Source: Myroides sp. N17-2
Lineage (GTDB): Bacteria; Bacteroidota; Bacteroidia; Flavobacteriales; Flavobacteriaceae
Assembly (NCBI RefSeq): GCF_002286775.1
Contig: NZ_NSGJ01000012.1
Span: 1-64,000 of the forward strand
Length of the DNA: 64,000 nucleotides
Reading direction: 5' to 3'
The translations under genes were made by a program, and so were the position numbers. The notes below the pieces were generated by a model, which saw only the letters and a program-made list of their open reading frames with translations, did no database searches and was not told the origin of the DNA. Shown in pieces: positions 1-8,442 of the stretch (within the stretch, counting starts at the first letter, position 1; each line of letters opens with the position of its first letter).

Positions 1-156
1 CTACTAAAAACTCAGGTAAAATCATTTTTATAAACTCAATATAGTTTTCCACGTTTATTATTTATCATTACAAAGATCTGTAGTTTTTAATTCACACACA
101 ACTTTTGAGATTGATCCATACTTACCGTAAATAGTTATAAATTAGCTTTAATTATA

Positions 157-317
157 TTAAACCCACATTACGCATTAGCCAAATACTACAAAGAAATTCT
201 ACTTTATAGCTCTTTCATTAGCTCTAAAACCATACTACAGTATGCTTTTATCACTAATTCAGACCTATTTTGTATAATTACTTTTCTTTTATATGTCTAC
301 AACATAATCTGGGTTAA
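157..317 (+). repeat. MITE-like dispersed repeat, copy 1
   Basis: This 161-bp element begins TTAAACCCACATTACGC and ends ATAATCTGGGTTAA, so its ends are imperfect inverted repeats. An internal small palindrome, CATACTACAGTATG, lies near the middle. Near-identical copies occur at 21763-21922 and 54390-54549 and, reversed, at 43275-43447. It ends 10 bases before the start codon of the DUF2459 gene and so could influence that gene's expression. It encodes no protein, which fits a non-autonomous element mobilised in trans. A structured intergenic repeat is the alternative. Confidence 0.75.
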
Positions 318-327
318 AACTACATTT

Positions 328-1011
328 ATGAAATATATCAAGAAGTCACTTAAAGTAATACTAATGCTAGTCATTACTTTTATTATCTTTATTCTCGTTT
401 ACTTTCTAGCTGCTAGAGGATTGTCTAGTATTACAGTCAATAAAGAGCAAAGTGAACCTAGCGAAATCACTATGTACATCCATACTAATGGTATGCACAC
501 AGACTATGTATTTCCTATTAAATCAGAGCTTATAGACTGGAGTGAGGAACTAAAGTTCGAGCATACTAAAAGTCAACGCACAGACTATAATTATGTAGCA
601 CTGGGCTGGGGTGATAAGGGATTCTTCTTAGATGTAGAAGATTGGGCACACGTTAAACTAGATATAGCAGTAAATGCTGCTTTTGGATTAGGAACTACAG
701 CTATGCATACTACGTTTTTGCCAACTATAACTGAAGGGGAAGACACACGTAAGATAACTATTTCTAAAAAACAGTACCAAGCCTTAATAGATTATGCACG
801 TGCTTCTTTTAAAAGAGATACTAATGGACAAGTCATCAATATCGTAACAGATAAGGTATATGGTATGGATGATTCATTCTATGAAGGAGAAGGTAATTAT
901 AGCTTTTTACACACATGTAACAGTTGGGCTAACTCAGGGCTAAAGCTAGCTAAGATGAGAGCTTGTCTATGGACACCCTTCCAAGAAGGAATCTTTAGAA
1001 AATACGAATAA
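328..1011 (+). CDS. DUF2459 / TIGR02117 family membrane-anchored protein
   Basis: The 227-residue protein has one hydrophobic N-terminal segment (about residues 7-29), so it is probably anchored in the inner membrane with the rest in the periplasm. I recognise the DUF2459 (TIGR02117) family from the motif HTNGMHTD at 52-59, the GWGDKGF motif near 93-99 and TCNSWAN near 196-202. Conserved His, Asp and Cys residues of this kind suggest a hydrolase-like fold, but the family has no established function that I know of. The ATG follows a MITE-like repeat almost directly, and no good promoter is visible. A strong hairpin follows the stop and separates it from the convergent glmM. Confidence 0.75.
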   Translation: MKYIKKSLKVILMLVITFIIFILVYFLAARGLSSITVNKEQSEPSEITMYIHTNGMHTDYVFPIKSELIDWSEELKFEHTKSQRTDYNYVALGWGDKGFFLDVEDWAHVKLDIAVNAAFGLGTTAMHTTFLPTITEGEDTRKITISKKQYQALIDYARASFKRDTNGQVINIVTDKVYGMDDSFYEGEGNYSFLHTCNSWANSGLKLAKMRACLWTPFQEGIFRKYE

Positions 1012-1038
1012 GTCTTACTATTAGTAAACTAATATAAC

Positions 1039-1068
1039 AATAAAGGGAACCAATAGGTTCCCTTTATT
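1039..1068. terminator. Bidirectional terminator between DUF2459 gene and glmM
   Basis: AATAAAGGGAACC (1039-1051) pairs perfectly with GGTTCCCTTTATT (1056-1068) around a four-base loop. It lies between two convergent genes, so it can serve both strands. Confidence 0.8.
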
Positions 1069-1090
1069 GTTTATAAATCTCTTTATTTGA

Positions 1091-2479
1091 TTAGATTCCT
1101 GCGATTACTTTTAGTTCTTCGATCATACGCAAAGCTAGACTATCTGCATCCTCTTGTGTACCTGCTTCTGTATAAATACGAATAATAGGTTCTGTATTTG
1201 ATTTTCTCAAGTGTACCCACGAAGAAGGGAAGTCAATCTTCACACCATCCACAGTAGATATCTCTTGATTCTTATAGTTTTCAGCTATTTGCTCTAAGAT
1301 CATATCTACATTTAACTTAGGAGTAAGTTCTATCTTATTTTTACTCATATAATACTGAGGATAAGAAGCTCTTAATTCTGCTACAGTCATATCTAAGTTA
1401 GATAAATGTGTTAAGAATAAAGCTACCCCTACGATAGAATCACGTCCATAGTGCGTCTCAGGATAGATGATACCACCATTACCTTCTCCACCGATGATAG
1501 CATTAGTTGCTTTCATAAGCTCTACAACGTTCACCTCTCCTACTGCAGAAGCATTATATGTACCACCGTGTTTAGTAGTAATATCTCTTAAAGCACGAGA
1601 AGATGATAAGTTAGATACTGTATTACCTGGAGTCTTACTTAATACATAATCCGCTACGGCTACTAATGTATATTCTTCTCCGAACATCTCTCCATCATTA
1701 GAAATGAAAGCTAGACGATCTACATCTGGATCTACTACTACACCGAAGTCTGCATTCTCTTTCTTCACTAAAGCACAGATATCTCCTAAATGTTCTTTAA
1801 GAGGTTCTGGATTATGAGGGAAGTGACCGTTTGGCTCACAGTATAATTCAACTACTTCTACTCCTAGTTTTCTCAATAAGGCAGGAATAATAATTCCTCC
1901 TGATGAGTTAACAGCATCTACTACTACTTTAAACTTGCGTTTTTTAATAGCTTCTACATCTACTAGTTTTAACTTTAATATCTCTTCTATATGGATCTCC
2001 ATATAGTCATTCTTAAACACTACTTTTCCTAGATTATCTACATCTGCAAAATCAAATGCGTCTTTATCCGCTAACTCTAATATGATTTGTCCCTCAGCTC
2101 CACTTAAGAACTCTCCTTTACTATTTAGAAGTTTTAGAGCATTCCATTGTTTTGGATTATGAGAAGCTGTTAGGATAATACCTCCATCTGCTTTCTCTAA
2201 AGGAACAGCTATCTCTACTGTAGGAGTAGTAGATAACCCCAAGTCTATTACATCGATACCTAGTCCTATTAACGTATTCACTACTAAATTATGAATCATC
2301 GGTCCTGAAATACGTGCATCTCTACCGATAACTACTTTTAGATTTTCTTTTTGAGAATTGTTTTTAAGGAAGGTTCCATAAGCAGATGCAAATTTTACTG
2401 CATCTATTGGTGTAAGGTTATCTCCCACTTTACCACCTATAGTTCCACGTATACCTGATATAGATTTAATCAATGTCAT
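1091..2479 (-). CDS. glmM: Phosphoglucosamine mutase (alpha-D-phosphohexomutase)
   Basis: This cytoplasmic enzyme should interconvert glucosamine-6-phosphate and glucosamine-1-phosphate on the way to UDP-GlcNAc. The 462 residues have the family hallmarks in order: the phosphoserine loop TASHNP (Ser about 106), the metal loop DPDVDR near 250, the sugar loop GEGNGG near 330 and the phosphate loop RKSNTEP near 424. Length fits bacterial GlmM (about 445). It stands alone and converges with the upstream DUF2459 gene. A -7 element, TATCTTTG on the minus strand, lies 22 bases before the ATG. The broader superfamily (phosphomannomutase/phosphoglucomutase) cannot be ruled out from motifs alone, but Bacteroidota normally use this type as GlmM. 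Confidence 0.88.
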   Translation of the reverse strand: MTLIKSISGIRGTIGGKVGDNLTPIDAVKFASAYGTFLKNNSQKENLKVVIGRDARISGPMIHNLVVNTLIGLGIDVIDLGLSTTPTVEIAVPLEKADGGIILTASHNPKQWNALKLLNSKGEFLSGAEGQIILELADKDAFDFADVDNLGKVVFKNDYMEIHIEEILKLKLVDVEAIKKRKFKVVVDAVNSSGGIIIPALLRKLGVEVVELYCEPNGHFPHNPEPLKEHLGDICALVKKENADFGVVVDPDVDRLAFISNDGEMFGEEYTLVAVADYVLSKTPGNTVSNLSSSRALRDITTKHGGTYNASAVGEVNVVELMKATNAIIGGEGNGGIIYPETHYGRDSIVGVALFLTHLSNLDMTVAELRASYPQYYMSKNKIELTPKLNVDMILEQIAENYKNQEISTVDGVKIDFPSSWVHLRKSNTEPIIRIYTEAGTQEDADSLALRMIEELKVIAGI

Positions 2480-2500
2480 AATTACATATTTTTAGTAGCA

Positions 2501-2508
2501 CAAAGATA
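2501..2508 (-). promoter_or_regulatory. Candidate -7 promoter element for glmM
   Basis: The minus strand reads TATCTTTG, matching the Bacteroidota TAnnTTTG element, about 20 bases upstream of the glmM ATG. No TTG at ideal -33 spacing is evident. Confidence 0.45.
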
Positions 2509-2576
2509 AATAATTATATGCGAGAGAGCTTGAACAAGTTTAGAAAATAGCGTATGTTTATAAACAAACCTATATT

Positions 2577-3179
2577 ATGAACTTCTTAGCACATATATTC
2601 CTTTCTGAAAATGACACTCTACTTAAAATAGGGAACTTCGTAGCAGATAGTATTAGAGGAAAAGATTATTTAAACTACCCACCTAGAGTCCAACAAGGTG
2701 TTATCCTACACAGAGAAATAGATACTTATACAGATGCACACCCAATATGGAGAGCTAGTAAAAAGCTTATAGTCCCTCAATACAACCATTATGCAGCTGT
2801 ATTAATCGATATGTACTATGATCACTATCTCGCTAAGAATTGGGATGATTACTGTGATATTCCATTAGAAGAATATACACAGACCTTCTATACATCCCTA
2901 GAAGACAATTTTGACATTTTACCTCCTAGAGTACAATTGTTCCTACACATTATGTTAAAAGAAGATTGGCTTATGAAATATAGATCTATCGAAGGCTTAA
3001 AGTATATTTTGACTCAAATGGATAGAAGATCGAAGGGAACGTCTAAAATGGCATTAGGCACAACAGAACTTTTAGAGCACTATAAAGTATTCGAAACACA
3101 TTTTACGGCATTTTTTAAAGAATTACAAGATCACTTAGTACTTTTCAAACAAACAGATCGTTACTTATTAAAGTTATAA
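2577..3179 (+). CDS. ACP phosphodiesterase (DUF479/AcpH family)
   Basis: The 200-residue protein opens with MNFLAHIFLS and IGNFVADSIRG, and has HREIDTYTDAHP near 46-57, all typical of the AcpH/DUF479 family. E. coli AcpH removes the 4'-phosphopantetheine arm from acyl carrier protein, and the fold resembles HD-domain hydrolases with conserved His and Asp metal ligands. I see His and Asp at the expected early positions (HIF, HREID, DAHP). It is cytoplasmic, with no signal peptide. It is divergent from glmM and stands alone; ClC follows with its own promoter. The precise activity in Bacteroidota is not certain. Confidence 0.75.
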   Translation: MNFLAHIFLSENDTLLKIGNFVADSIRGKDYLNYPPRVQQGVILHREIDTYTDAHPIWRASKKLIVPQYNHYAAVLIDMYYDHYLAKNWDDYCDIPLEEYTQTFYTSLEDNFDILPPRVQLFLHIMLKEDWLMKYRSIEGLKYILTQMDRRSKGTSKMALGTTELLEHYKVFETHFTAFFKELQDHLVLFKQTDRYLLKL

Positions 3180-3218
3180 GTTATCTTTAGTTTTTATAAA
3201 AACAAAATTAGCTTACTG

Positions 3219-3250
3219 TTGTTTAAGGCTCACCTTTTACACTATTTTTG
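3219..3250 (+). promoter_or_regulatory. Promoter of the ClC gene, nearly abutting the start codon
   Basis: TTG (3219-3221), 21 bases, then TATTTTTG (3243-3250) matches the Bacteroidota -33/-7 pattern. The preferred ATG at 3255 lies only four bases beyond the -7 box, so the transcript is predicted to be leaderless or nearly so. Confidence 0.6.
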
Positions 3251-3254
3251 CATT

Positions 3255-5069
3255 ATGAAAATGAAAAGTCCAAAGAAAATAAAGTATTACGCTAATCAAG
3301 TATTCAAGTACTCAGAAGGAATTCTATTCTTTCTGAAGTCCATCTTGAGCAATCGGCAATTCTTATATTTATCTTGTGTTTTAGTAGGTGCATCTTCTGC
3401 TGTTGCGGTTACTGTCCTAAAGTATTTTGCTCATAACGTATTTAAGCTTGCTACTTATATTGATAATATCTCTCACTTGCCTTATATGAATAGTATCCTA
3501 CCTATCATAGGTATCTTACTAACTGTATTTATTATTCGCAAATTCTTAAATGGTTCTATAGAGAAAGGTACGTATCAGATTATGATAGCAGTAGCCAAAA
3601 AATCTGGTATAATGCCACGTAAGCAGATGTACTCACAGATTATCACGAGTTCACTTACTGTAGGTATGGGAGGGTCACTTGGACTTGAATCTCCTATTGC
3701 TATTACAGGGGCTGCCTTTGGGTCTAACTATGCTCAGAACTACAAGCTAAACTATAAAGACCGGATACTATTATTAGGATGTGGTGTCGCAGCTGGGGTA
3801 TCAGCAGCCTTTAATGCTCCTATAGCAGGTGTGTTATTTGCTATTGAGATTATCTTAGTTGATGTATCTGTTTCTGCCTTTATTCCTATTATGATTTCTG
3901 CAGCCACAGGTACTATTGTCACTAACCTTATTATAAAGGAAGACATCTTACTGTCGTTTAAGAATCAATTAGTTTTTGACACGGGCAACACGATATACTA
4001 TATCTTATTAGGGATACTATCTGGGTTCTTTTGTGTCTACCACGCTAGAATGTTTAGAAAAACAGAACACTATATCTCTAATCTCCGCTTTGGAGCATAC
4101 AAGAAGGCATTGATAGGAGCATCAATGTTAGCTGTTCTGATATTCTTATTTCCTACATTATTTGGAGAAGGATATGAAAGCATTAAAGTACTAACTAGCG
4201 ATAAACCTCAAGCAATCTTACATAACACATTACTAGCTGACTTTTCTAGTAATCAGTGGGTGTTACTTTTATTTGTAGCAGGAGCAGCATTAGTAAAAAC
4301 ATATGCAGTAGGACTAACAATGGGAAGTGGTGGTAATGGAGGTAATTTTGCACCATCGTTATTTGTAGGTTCTTATTTAGGTTTTGCATTATCAAAACTA
4401 TTACAGTTAGTAGGTCTTAAAGATATACCTGTACAGAACTTTACGGTAGTTGGGATGGCAGCAGTCATAAGTGGGTTATTTCACGCTCCGTTAACAGGAA
4501 TATTCTTAATCGCAGAAATAACAGGAGGATATGGACTAATGGTTCCTTTACTTATCGTATCTTCTATTAGTTTTGCTATTTCTAAGCATATGGAAAAGTA
4601 CTCTATGGATATCAAATCAATAGCAACTACAGGTATGGTCTTTACTTCTGATAAGGACTCTAATATCTTAAATACAATTATAGCTACTGATTATATCAAA
4701 AATGAAATAAAGACATTGACTATGCAAGATACTACTGCCTCAGTAGTAGATATCTTCGCTCATACCAAACAAACTTTTATTCCCATTATAGATTTAGAGG
4801 AAAAGATTGTTGGTATTATAAACTTAGATAATGTACGCCCTATTATTTTTAATGGCTTTCAAACTAAGTTCACTCCCATAAAAGATCTAATAGATACAGC
4901 CATCGTTGTGTCTAAAAATGATTCTACTAAAATAATAATGCAAACACTAGAGACTAATCACCTAGAGTTCGTCCTTGTTCAAGAAAACAAAAAATATATA
5001 GGGTATATTATGAAAGCGGAACTGATGGAAGCTTATCGTAAGAACCTAAAGTCACTACTATTAGAATAA
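3255..5069 (+). CDS. ClC family chloride channel/transporter with C-terminal CBS pair
   Basis: The 604-residue membrane protein has the ClC architecture: about ten or more hydrophobic segments through residue 430, then two CBS-type domains (about 455-600). The filter region GSGGNGGNFAPSLFVG is plain. The gating loop reads GLESP near 143-147, where most ClCs have GREGP; the gating glutamate (about 145) is kept, so H+-coupled exchange is possible. CBS domains usually bind adenine nucleotides and modulate the pore. An upstream TTG at 3219 could extend the frame by 12 residues, but that TTG is itself the -33 promoter element, so I chose the ATG at 3255 (a second ATG follows at 3261). Transporter versus channel is undecided. 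Confidence 0.88.
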   Translation: MKMKSPKKIKYYANQVFKYSEGILFFLKSILSNRQFLYLSCVLVGASSAVAVTVLKYFAHNVFKLATYIDNISHLPYMNSILPIIGILLTVFIIRKFLNGSIEKGTYQIMIAVAKKSGIMPRKQMYSQIITSSLTVGMGGSLGLESPIAITGAAFGSNYAQNYKLNYKDRILLLGCGVAAGVSAAFNAPIAGVLFAIEIILVDVSVSAFIPIMISAATGTIVTNLIIKEDILLSFKNQLVFDTGNTIYYILLGILSGFFCVYHARMFRKTEHYISNLRFGAYKKALIGASMLAVLIFLFPTLFGEGYESIKVLTSDKPQAILHNTLLADFSSNQWVLLLFVAGAALVKTYAVGLTMGSGGNGGNFAPSLFVGSYLGFALSKLLQLVGLKDIPVQNFTVVGMAAVISGLFHAPLTGIFLIAEITGGYGLMVPLLIVSSISFAISKHMEKYSMDIKSIATTGMVFTSDKDSNILNTIIATDYIKNEIKTLTMQDTTASVVDIFAHTKQTFIPIIDLEEKIVGIINLDNVRPIIFNGFQTKFTPIKDLIDTAIVVSKNDSTKIIMQTLETNHLEFVLVQENKKYIGYIMKAELMEAYRKNLKSLLLE

Positions 5070-5085
5070 GAAAACAACTTATAAC

Positions 5086-5122
5086 AAAAAAGGCTTCTCT
5101 TTCGAGAAGCCTTCTTTATTTT
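5086..5122 (+). terminator. Terminator after ClC gene
   Basis: AAGGCTTCTC (5090-5099) pairs with GAGAAGCCTT (5104-5113) and is followed by a T-rich run. It closes the single-gene ClC transcript. Confidence 0.8.
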
Positions 5123-5611
5123 AGTATGTATTTTACTTTGTTTCACAAATTTTGAAATAGAACAACAAAACAACAAAACCAAATCTCTTTTTAAGTAGCC
5201 AGCTCAAAAGAAATTAAATAAAAAATCTATTTCAGAAACAAAACACATAACTGATTGAATTACTTCGCCTTTGTAATTCTCTAACAAAGATAATATAATA
5301 TTGTAGAGTTAAAAGTTCTATTTTTAGTTTTTAACAACTATTATCCCAAATAGATACTTTGTCATTATATGTCTGAGTAAACCACTAATATTAATGTAAT
5401 CTTATATAACATCAAATTTTTGTTAAACATACTATATCCTTTCTATTACAATCCTTACATTTACAGTACAATCGCACTTTTAAACAAAATTAATAGTGTG
5501 TGTTTTCAAAAACTAAATATTCAAAGCAGGCATTCCTTTTAATATAAGATACTCAAAACTACTAGTATTACTATAGAATTCCTACTGAATTAATTCAAAC
5601 TAGAAATATTC
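5123..5611. other. Intergenic region upstream of cysE, no gene seen
   Basis: This is about 490 bases of AT-rich sequence. It has no convincing coding frame, tRNA or recognised riboswitch. A short hairpin, CTTTGT with ACAAAG (about 5266-5287), is the only local structure noted. No clear TAnnTTTG box was found near the cysE start, so the promoter may be weak or activator-dependent. Confidence 0.5.
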
Positions 5612-6439
5612 ATGCAAAGTGATTTCGTTAGAGAACTACTAACACAGAATGAAAGTTCACAATCATTCCTAGACAAACACAGAATAGAGAAATTCACAGA
5701 TACATTATTTCACTTCTTATTTCAATTAGAAGACAAGAAATATCTATCTGAAGAATCTATTAATATTCGCTTAGCTACATTAAGAATAGAGTTACTCTCT
5801 ATTGTTTTTAATATTAATAATAATGTTGAGAAATCACAGAAGATTGCTGATGGCTTTTTCAGTGCTTTACCTCAAATATTTTTTACGCTTAAATCTGATG
5901 CTCAAGCAATATTAGATAATGATCCTGCTGCAACCTGTTTACAAGAAGTATATATTGCTTATCCAGGGTTCTATGCTATCTCCATCTACCGTTTTGCTCA
6001 TCAGTTACACACCCAGAATGTCATACTCCTTCCGCGTATATGGACAGAACATGCACATAGTAAAACAGGTATAGATATTCACCCTGCTGCTAGTATTGGT
6101 TCACACTTTTGTATTGACCATGGTACTGGTATTGTCATTGGTGAAACTTGTGTAATTGGAAAAAATGTAAAGATATATCAGGGAGTAACTTTAGGAGCTA
6201 TTTCTGTATCTAAAGACAAAGCAAATACTAGAAGGCATCCTTATATAGAAGATAACGTTATTATATACTCCGGAGCAACTATTCTTGGTGGTGAGACTAC
6301 CATCGGGCACGATACTGTCATCGGTGGTAATGTATGGTTAACAAGAAGTGTAAAACCTAATTCAATAATATATAGCAAAAGTAAAAGTTATTCAAAAGAC
6401 CAAGAAGATTACCCAGAACCAATAAATTTCATAATTTAG
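5612..6439 (+). CDS. cysE: Serine O-acetyltransferase
   Basis: This enzyme acetylates L-serine with acetyl-CoA to give O-acetylserine, the first step of cysteine synthesis. The 275-residue protein has an alpha-helical N-terminal half and a left-handed beta-helix of hexapeptide repeats from about 150 to 250, with the typical [11 protein letters not shown] stretch near 168-178. Length matches long EpsC/CysE forms. The cysK gene starts 23 bases after its stop, so the two pathway steps are co-transcribed. The C-terminal tail usually carries the inhibitory contact with cysteine synthase; here the protein ends in PEPINFII, and the terminal Ile is what CysE-CysK complexes normally use. A cytoplasmic cysteine synthase complex is therefore likely. 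Confidence 0.9.
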   Translation: MQSDFVRELLTQNESSQSFLDKHRIEKFTDTLFHFLFQLEDKKYLSEESINIRLATLRIELLSIVFNINNNVEKSQKIADGFFSALPQIFFTLKSDAQAILDNDPAATCLQEVYIAYPGFYAISIYRFAHQLHTQNVILLPRIWTEHAHSKTGIDIHPAASIGSHFCIDHGTGIVIGETCVIGKNVKIYQGVTLGAISVSKDKANTRRHPYIEDNVIIYSGATILGGETTIGHDTVIGGNVWLTRSVKPNSIIYSKSKSYSKDQEDYPEPINFII

Positions 6440-6462
6440 TAGAACTTAAAATTATAAAAGTC

Positions 6463-7398
6463 ATGAAAATAAACAATATTCTTGAGGCTATCGGTAATAC
6501 ACCTCATATCAAAATAAACAAACTCTTCCCTAGTGATGTAAATGTTTGGATCAAATTAGAAAAGCAAAACCCTGGTGGTAGCTTAAAAGATCGTATAGCA
6601 TTAGCAATGATTGAAGATGCTGAAGCTAAGGGATTAATAAATAAAAACACAACTATCATTGAACCAACATCTGGTAATACTGGTGTAGGTCTAGCGATGG
6701 CTTGTGCTGTTAAGGGATATAAACTTATCCTAGTGATGCCTGAATCTATGAGTATCGAACGCAGAAAACTTATGGCTGCCTATGGTGCTAAGTTTGTTCT
6801 TACACCTAAAGAATTAGGTACTTCTGGGTCTGTATCTAAAGCTACTGAATTAGCAGAGCAAATGGATAATGCATGGGTACCTCAGCAATTTAATAATCTT
6901 GCTAACCCTGAAATACACCGTAAAACTACTGCTCAAGAAATCCTTAATGATTTCCCTGAAGGTATTGATTACCTAATCACAGGTGTTGGTACAGGTGGAC
7001 ACATTACAGGGGTAGCAGAAGTTCTTAAGGAGAAATTCCCTAACCTAAAAGTATATGCTGTAGAACCTGCGAATTCTCCTGTATTAAGTGGTGGTAAACC
7101 AGGTCCTCACCCTCTACAAGGTATTGGTGCAGGTTTTATACCTAAAGTAGTCAACACAGATATCTTTGATGGTATTATTACCATTGAGAAAGAGGAAGCC
7201 TATCTATATACTAATAGAATTGCTAGTGAAGAAGGCATTTTAGCGGGTGTTTCTACAGGTACGTCTTTAGCAGCTATTGCTAAGAAACTACCTGAGATAC
7301 AGAAAGGAGCTACAATCCTTACTTTTAACTATGATACTGGTGAAAGATACTGGTCTGTTAGCGACTTGTTCGATGAGAAAGCTGCTGAAATAAAATAA
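6463..7398 (+). CDS. cysK: Cysteine synthase A (O-acetylserine sulfhydrylase)
   Basis: This PLP enzyme converts O-acetylserine and sulfide to cysteine. In the 311 residues the PLP lysine sits in GGSLKDR (Lys about 42), the substrate loop is TSGNTG (69-74) and the phosphate-binding loop is [10 protein letters not shown] (about 176-185). Fold type II cysteine synthases of about 310 residues include CysK and CysM; pairing with cysE and the GAGFIP motif near 225 favour CysK. The start ATG lies 23 bases after cysE. A terminator follows directly, so the operon is cysE-cysK only. Confidence 0.92.
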   Translation: MKINNILEAIGNTPHIKINKLFPSDVNVWIKLEKQNPGGSLKDRIALAMIEDAEAKGLINKNTTIIEPTSGNTGVGLAMACAVKGYKLILVMPESMSIERRKLMAAYGAKFVLTPKELGTSGSVSKATELAEQMDNAWVPQQFNNLANPEIHRKTTAQEILNDFPEGIDYLITGVGTGGHITGVAEVLKEKFPNLKVYAVEPANSPVLSGGKPGPHPLQGIGAGFIPKVVNTDIFDGIITIEKEEAYLYTNRIASEEGILAGVSTGTSLAAIAKKLPEIQKGATILTFNYDTGERYWSVSDLFDEKAAEIK

Positions 7399-7413
7399 TC
7401 AAAATATTATATA

Positions 7414-7445
7414 GAGTGTCTTCATACGGAGACACTCTTTTTTTA
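7414..7445 (+). terminator. Terminator after cysEK operon
   Basis: GAGTGTCT (7414-7421) pairs with AGACACTC (7430-7437) and is followed directly by a run of T. Confidence 0.8.
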
Positions 7446-7545
7446 TACTCTTCGCATCCATAAAAGTCATTATTCACTAGTACTAATAGCACCATTTTCG
7501 CCACTTCATCTTAGATAAACACCACTTAATTACGGATAAATATTG

Positions 7546-7553
7546 TACTTTTG
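7546..7553 (+). promoter_or_regulatory. Candidate -7 element for the P4 phosphatase operon
   Basis: TACTTTTG matches TAnnTTTG and lies 30 bases before the ATG at 7584. A -33 TTG is not obvious. Confidence 0.45.
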
Positions 7554-7583
7554 TATTTGTAACAGAATATAATAAAACATATC

Positions 7584-8405
7584 ATGCTTAAAAAATCTTT
7601 TCTTATTGCAGGATTAGCCTTCACAGCTCTTACTGCCTGTAAGTCGGTTCCTCAAGGAACATCAACTACATCAGATAATGCATTAAATAACATTGAAGTA
7701 AATGGTAAATTGTATGCAGCAGTATTCCAACAAAATGCAGCTGAATATCAAGCTTTATGCGCACAAGCTTTCAATATCGCTACTTTACAACTAGATCGCA
7801 TCCTTGCAGAACAACACAGTAAACCTATTGCTATCGTGACGGATATAGATGAAACTTTCCTAGACAATTCTCCATACGCTGTACAAACAGCAAGAGAAGG
7901 AAAGTCTTATGATCAAGCTACTTGGACTGAATGGACTAAAAAAGGAGAAGCTATTCCTTTATTAGGTAGTCAGGAATTCTTTAACTATGCGGCATCTAAA
8001 GGTGTTGAAGTATTCTATATCACGAATAGAAACCAAAATGACAAACCAGGTACAATGAAAAACTTGGTTAAATACAACTACCCTTTTGTTGACGAAGCTC
8101 ATGTAATCGTAAGAACAGCTGAATCAAGTAAAGAAACTAGACGCCAAAAACTTAGTGAAACTCACGAAATAGTGATGTTACTAGGGGATAACTTATCTGA
8201 CTTCTCTACTGCTTTTGATAAAAAGACACAAGAAGAACGTTTTCAAAACGTAAAGTCTAATCAAGAACTTTTTGGTAAGAAATTTATCGTGTTACCTAAC
8301 ACAGGTTACGGAGATTGGGAAGCGGCACTATTCCAATACAAAAAAGACCTTACTAAAGAAGACAAAGACAAAATCTACAACAAAAGCGTAAAAGGTTTTA
8401 AATAA
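7584..8405 (+). CDS. 5'-nucleotidase, lipoprotein e(P4) family (class C acid phosphatase)
   Basis: This 273-residue lipoprotein should be an envelope-bound HAD-superfamily phosphatase, like Haemophilus e(P4), which dephosphorylates nucleotides such as NMN or AMP. The signal peptide ends in LTACK, with the lipidated Cys at 19. The HAD motif I is IVTDIDETFLDNS (catalytic Asp about 87 and 89), and LLGDNLSDF near 199 supplies the distal metal aspartates. Length fits the family. The next gene, another lipoprotein, starts 37 bases downstream and is probably co-transcribed. Substrate preference is not visible in the sequence. Confidence 0.88.
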   Translation: MLKKSFLIAGLAFTALTACKSVPQGTSTTSDNALNNIEVNGKLYAAVFQQNAAEYQALCAQAFNIATLQLDRILAEQHSKPIAIVTDIDETFLDNSPYAVQTAREGKSYDQATWTEWTKKGEAIPLLGSQEFFNYAASKGVEVFYITNRNQNDKPGTMKNLVKYNYPFVDEAHVIVRTAESSKETRRQKLSETHEIVMLLGDNLSDFSTAFDKKTQEERFQNVKSNQELFGKKFIVLPNTGYGDWEAALFQYKKDLTKEDKDKIYNKSVKGFK

Positions 8406-8442
8406 CATCAAGACAACAAATAACTAACAACTTAATATACAA

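Noticed and set aside
157-317. tRNA or other known RNA in the dispersed repeat
   Set aside because: There is no cloverleaf or T-loop sequence, and the conserved features are the terminal inverted repeats, which better suit a mobile element.
3219-3254. TTG-initiated N-terminal extension of the ClC protein
   Set aside because: The TTG is the -33 box and the following TATTTTTG is the -7 box, so these bases are promoter, not coding.
5123-5611. Riboswitch or T-box upstream of cysE
   Set aside because: I looked for conserved S-box or T-box elements and saw none; only a minor hairpin is present.
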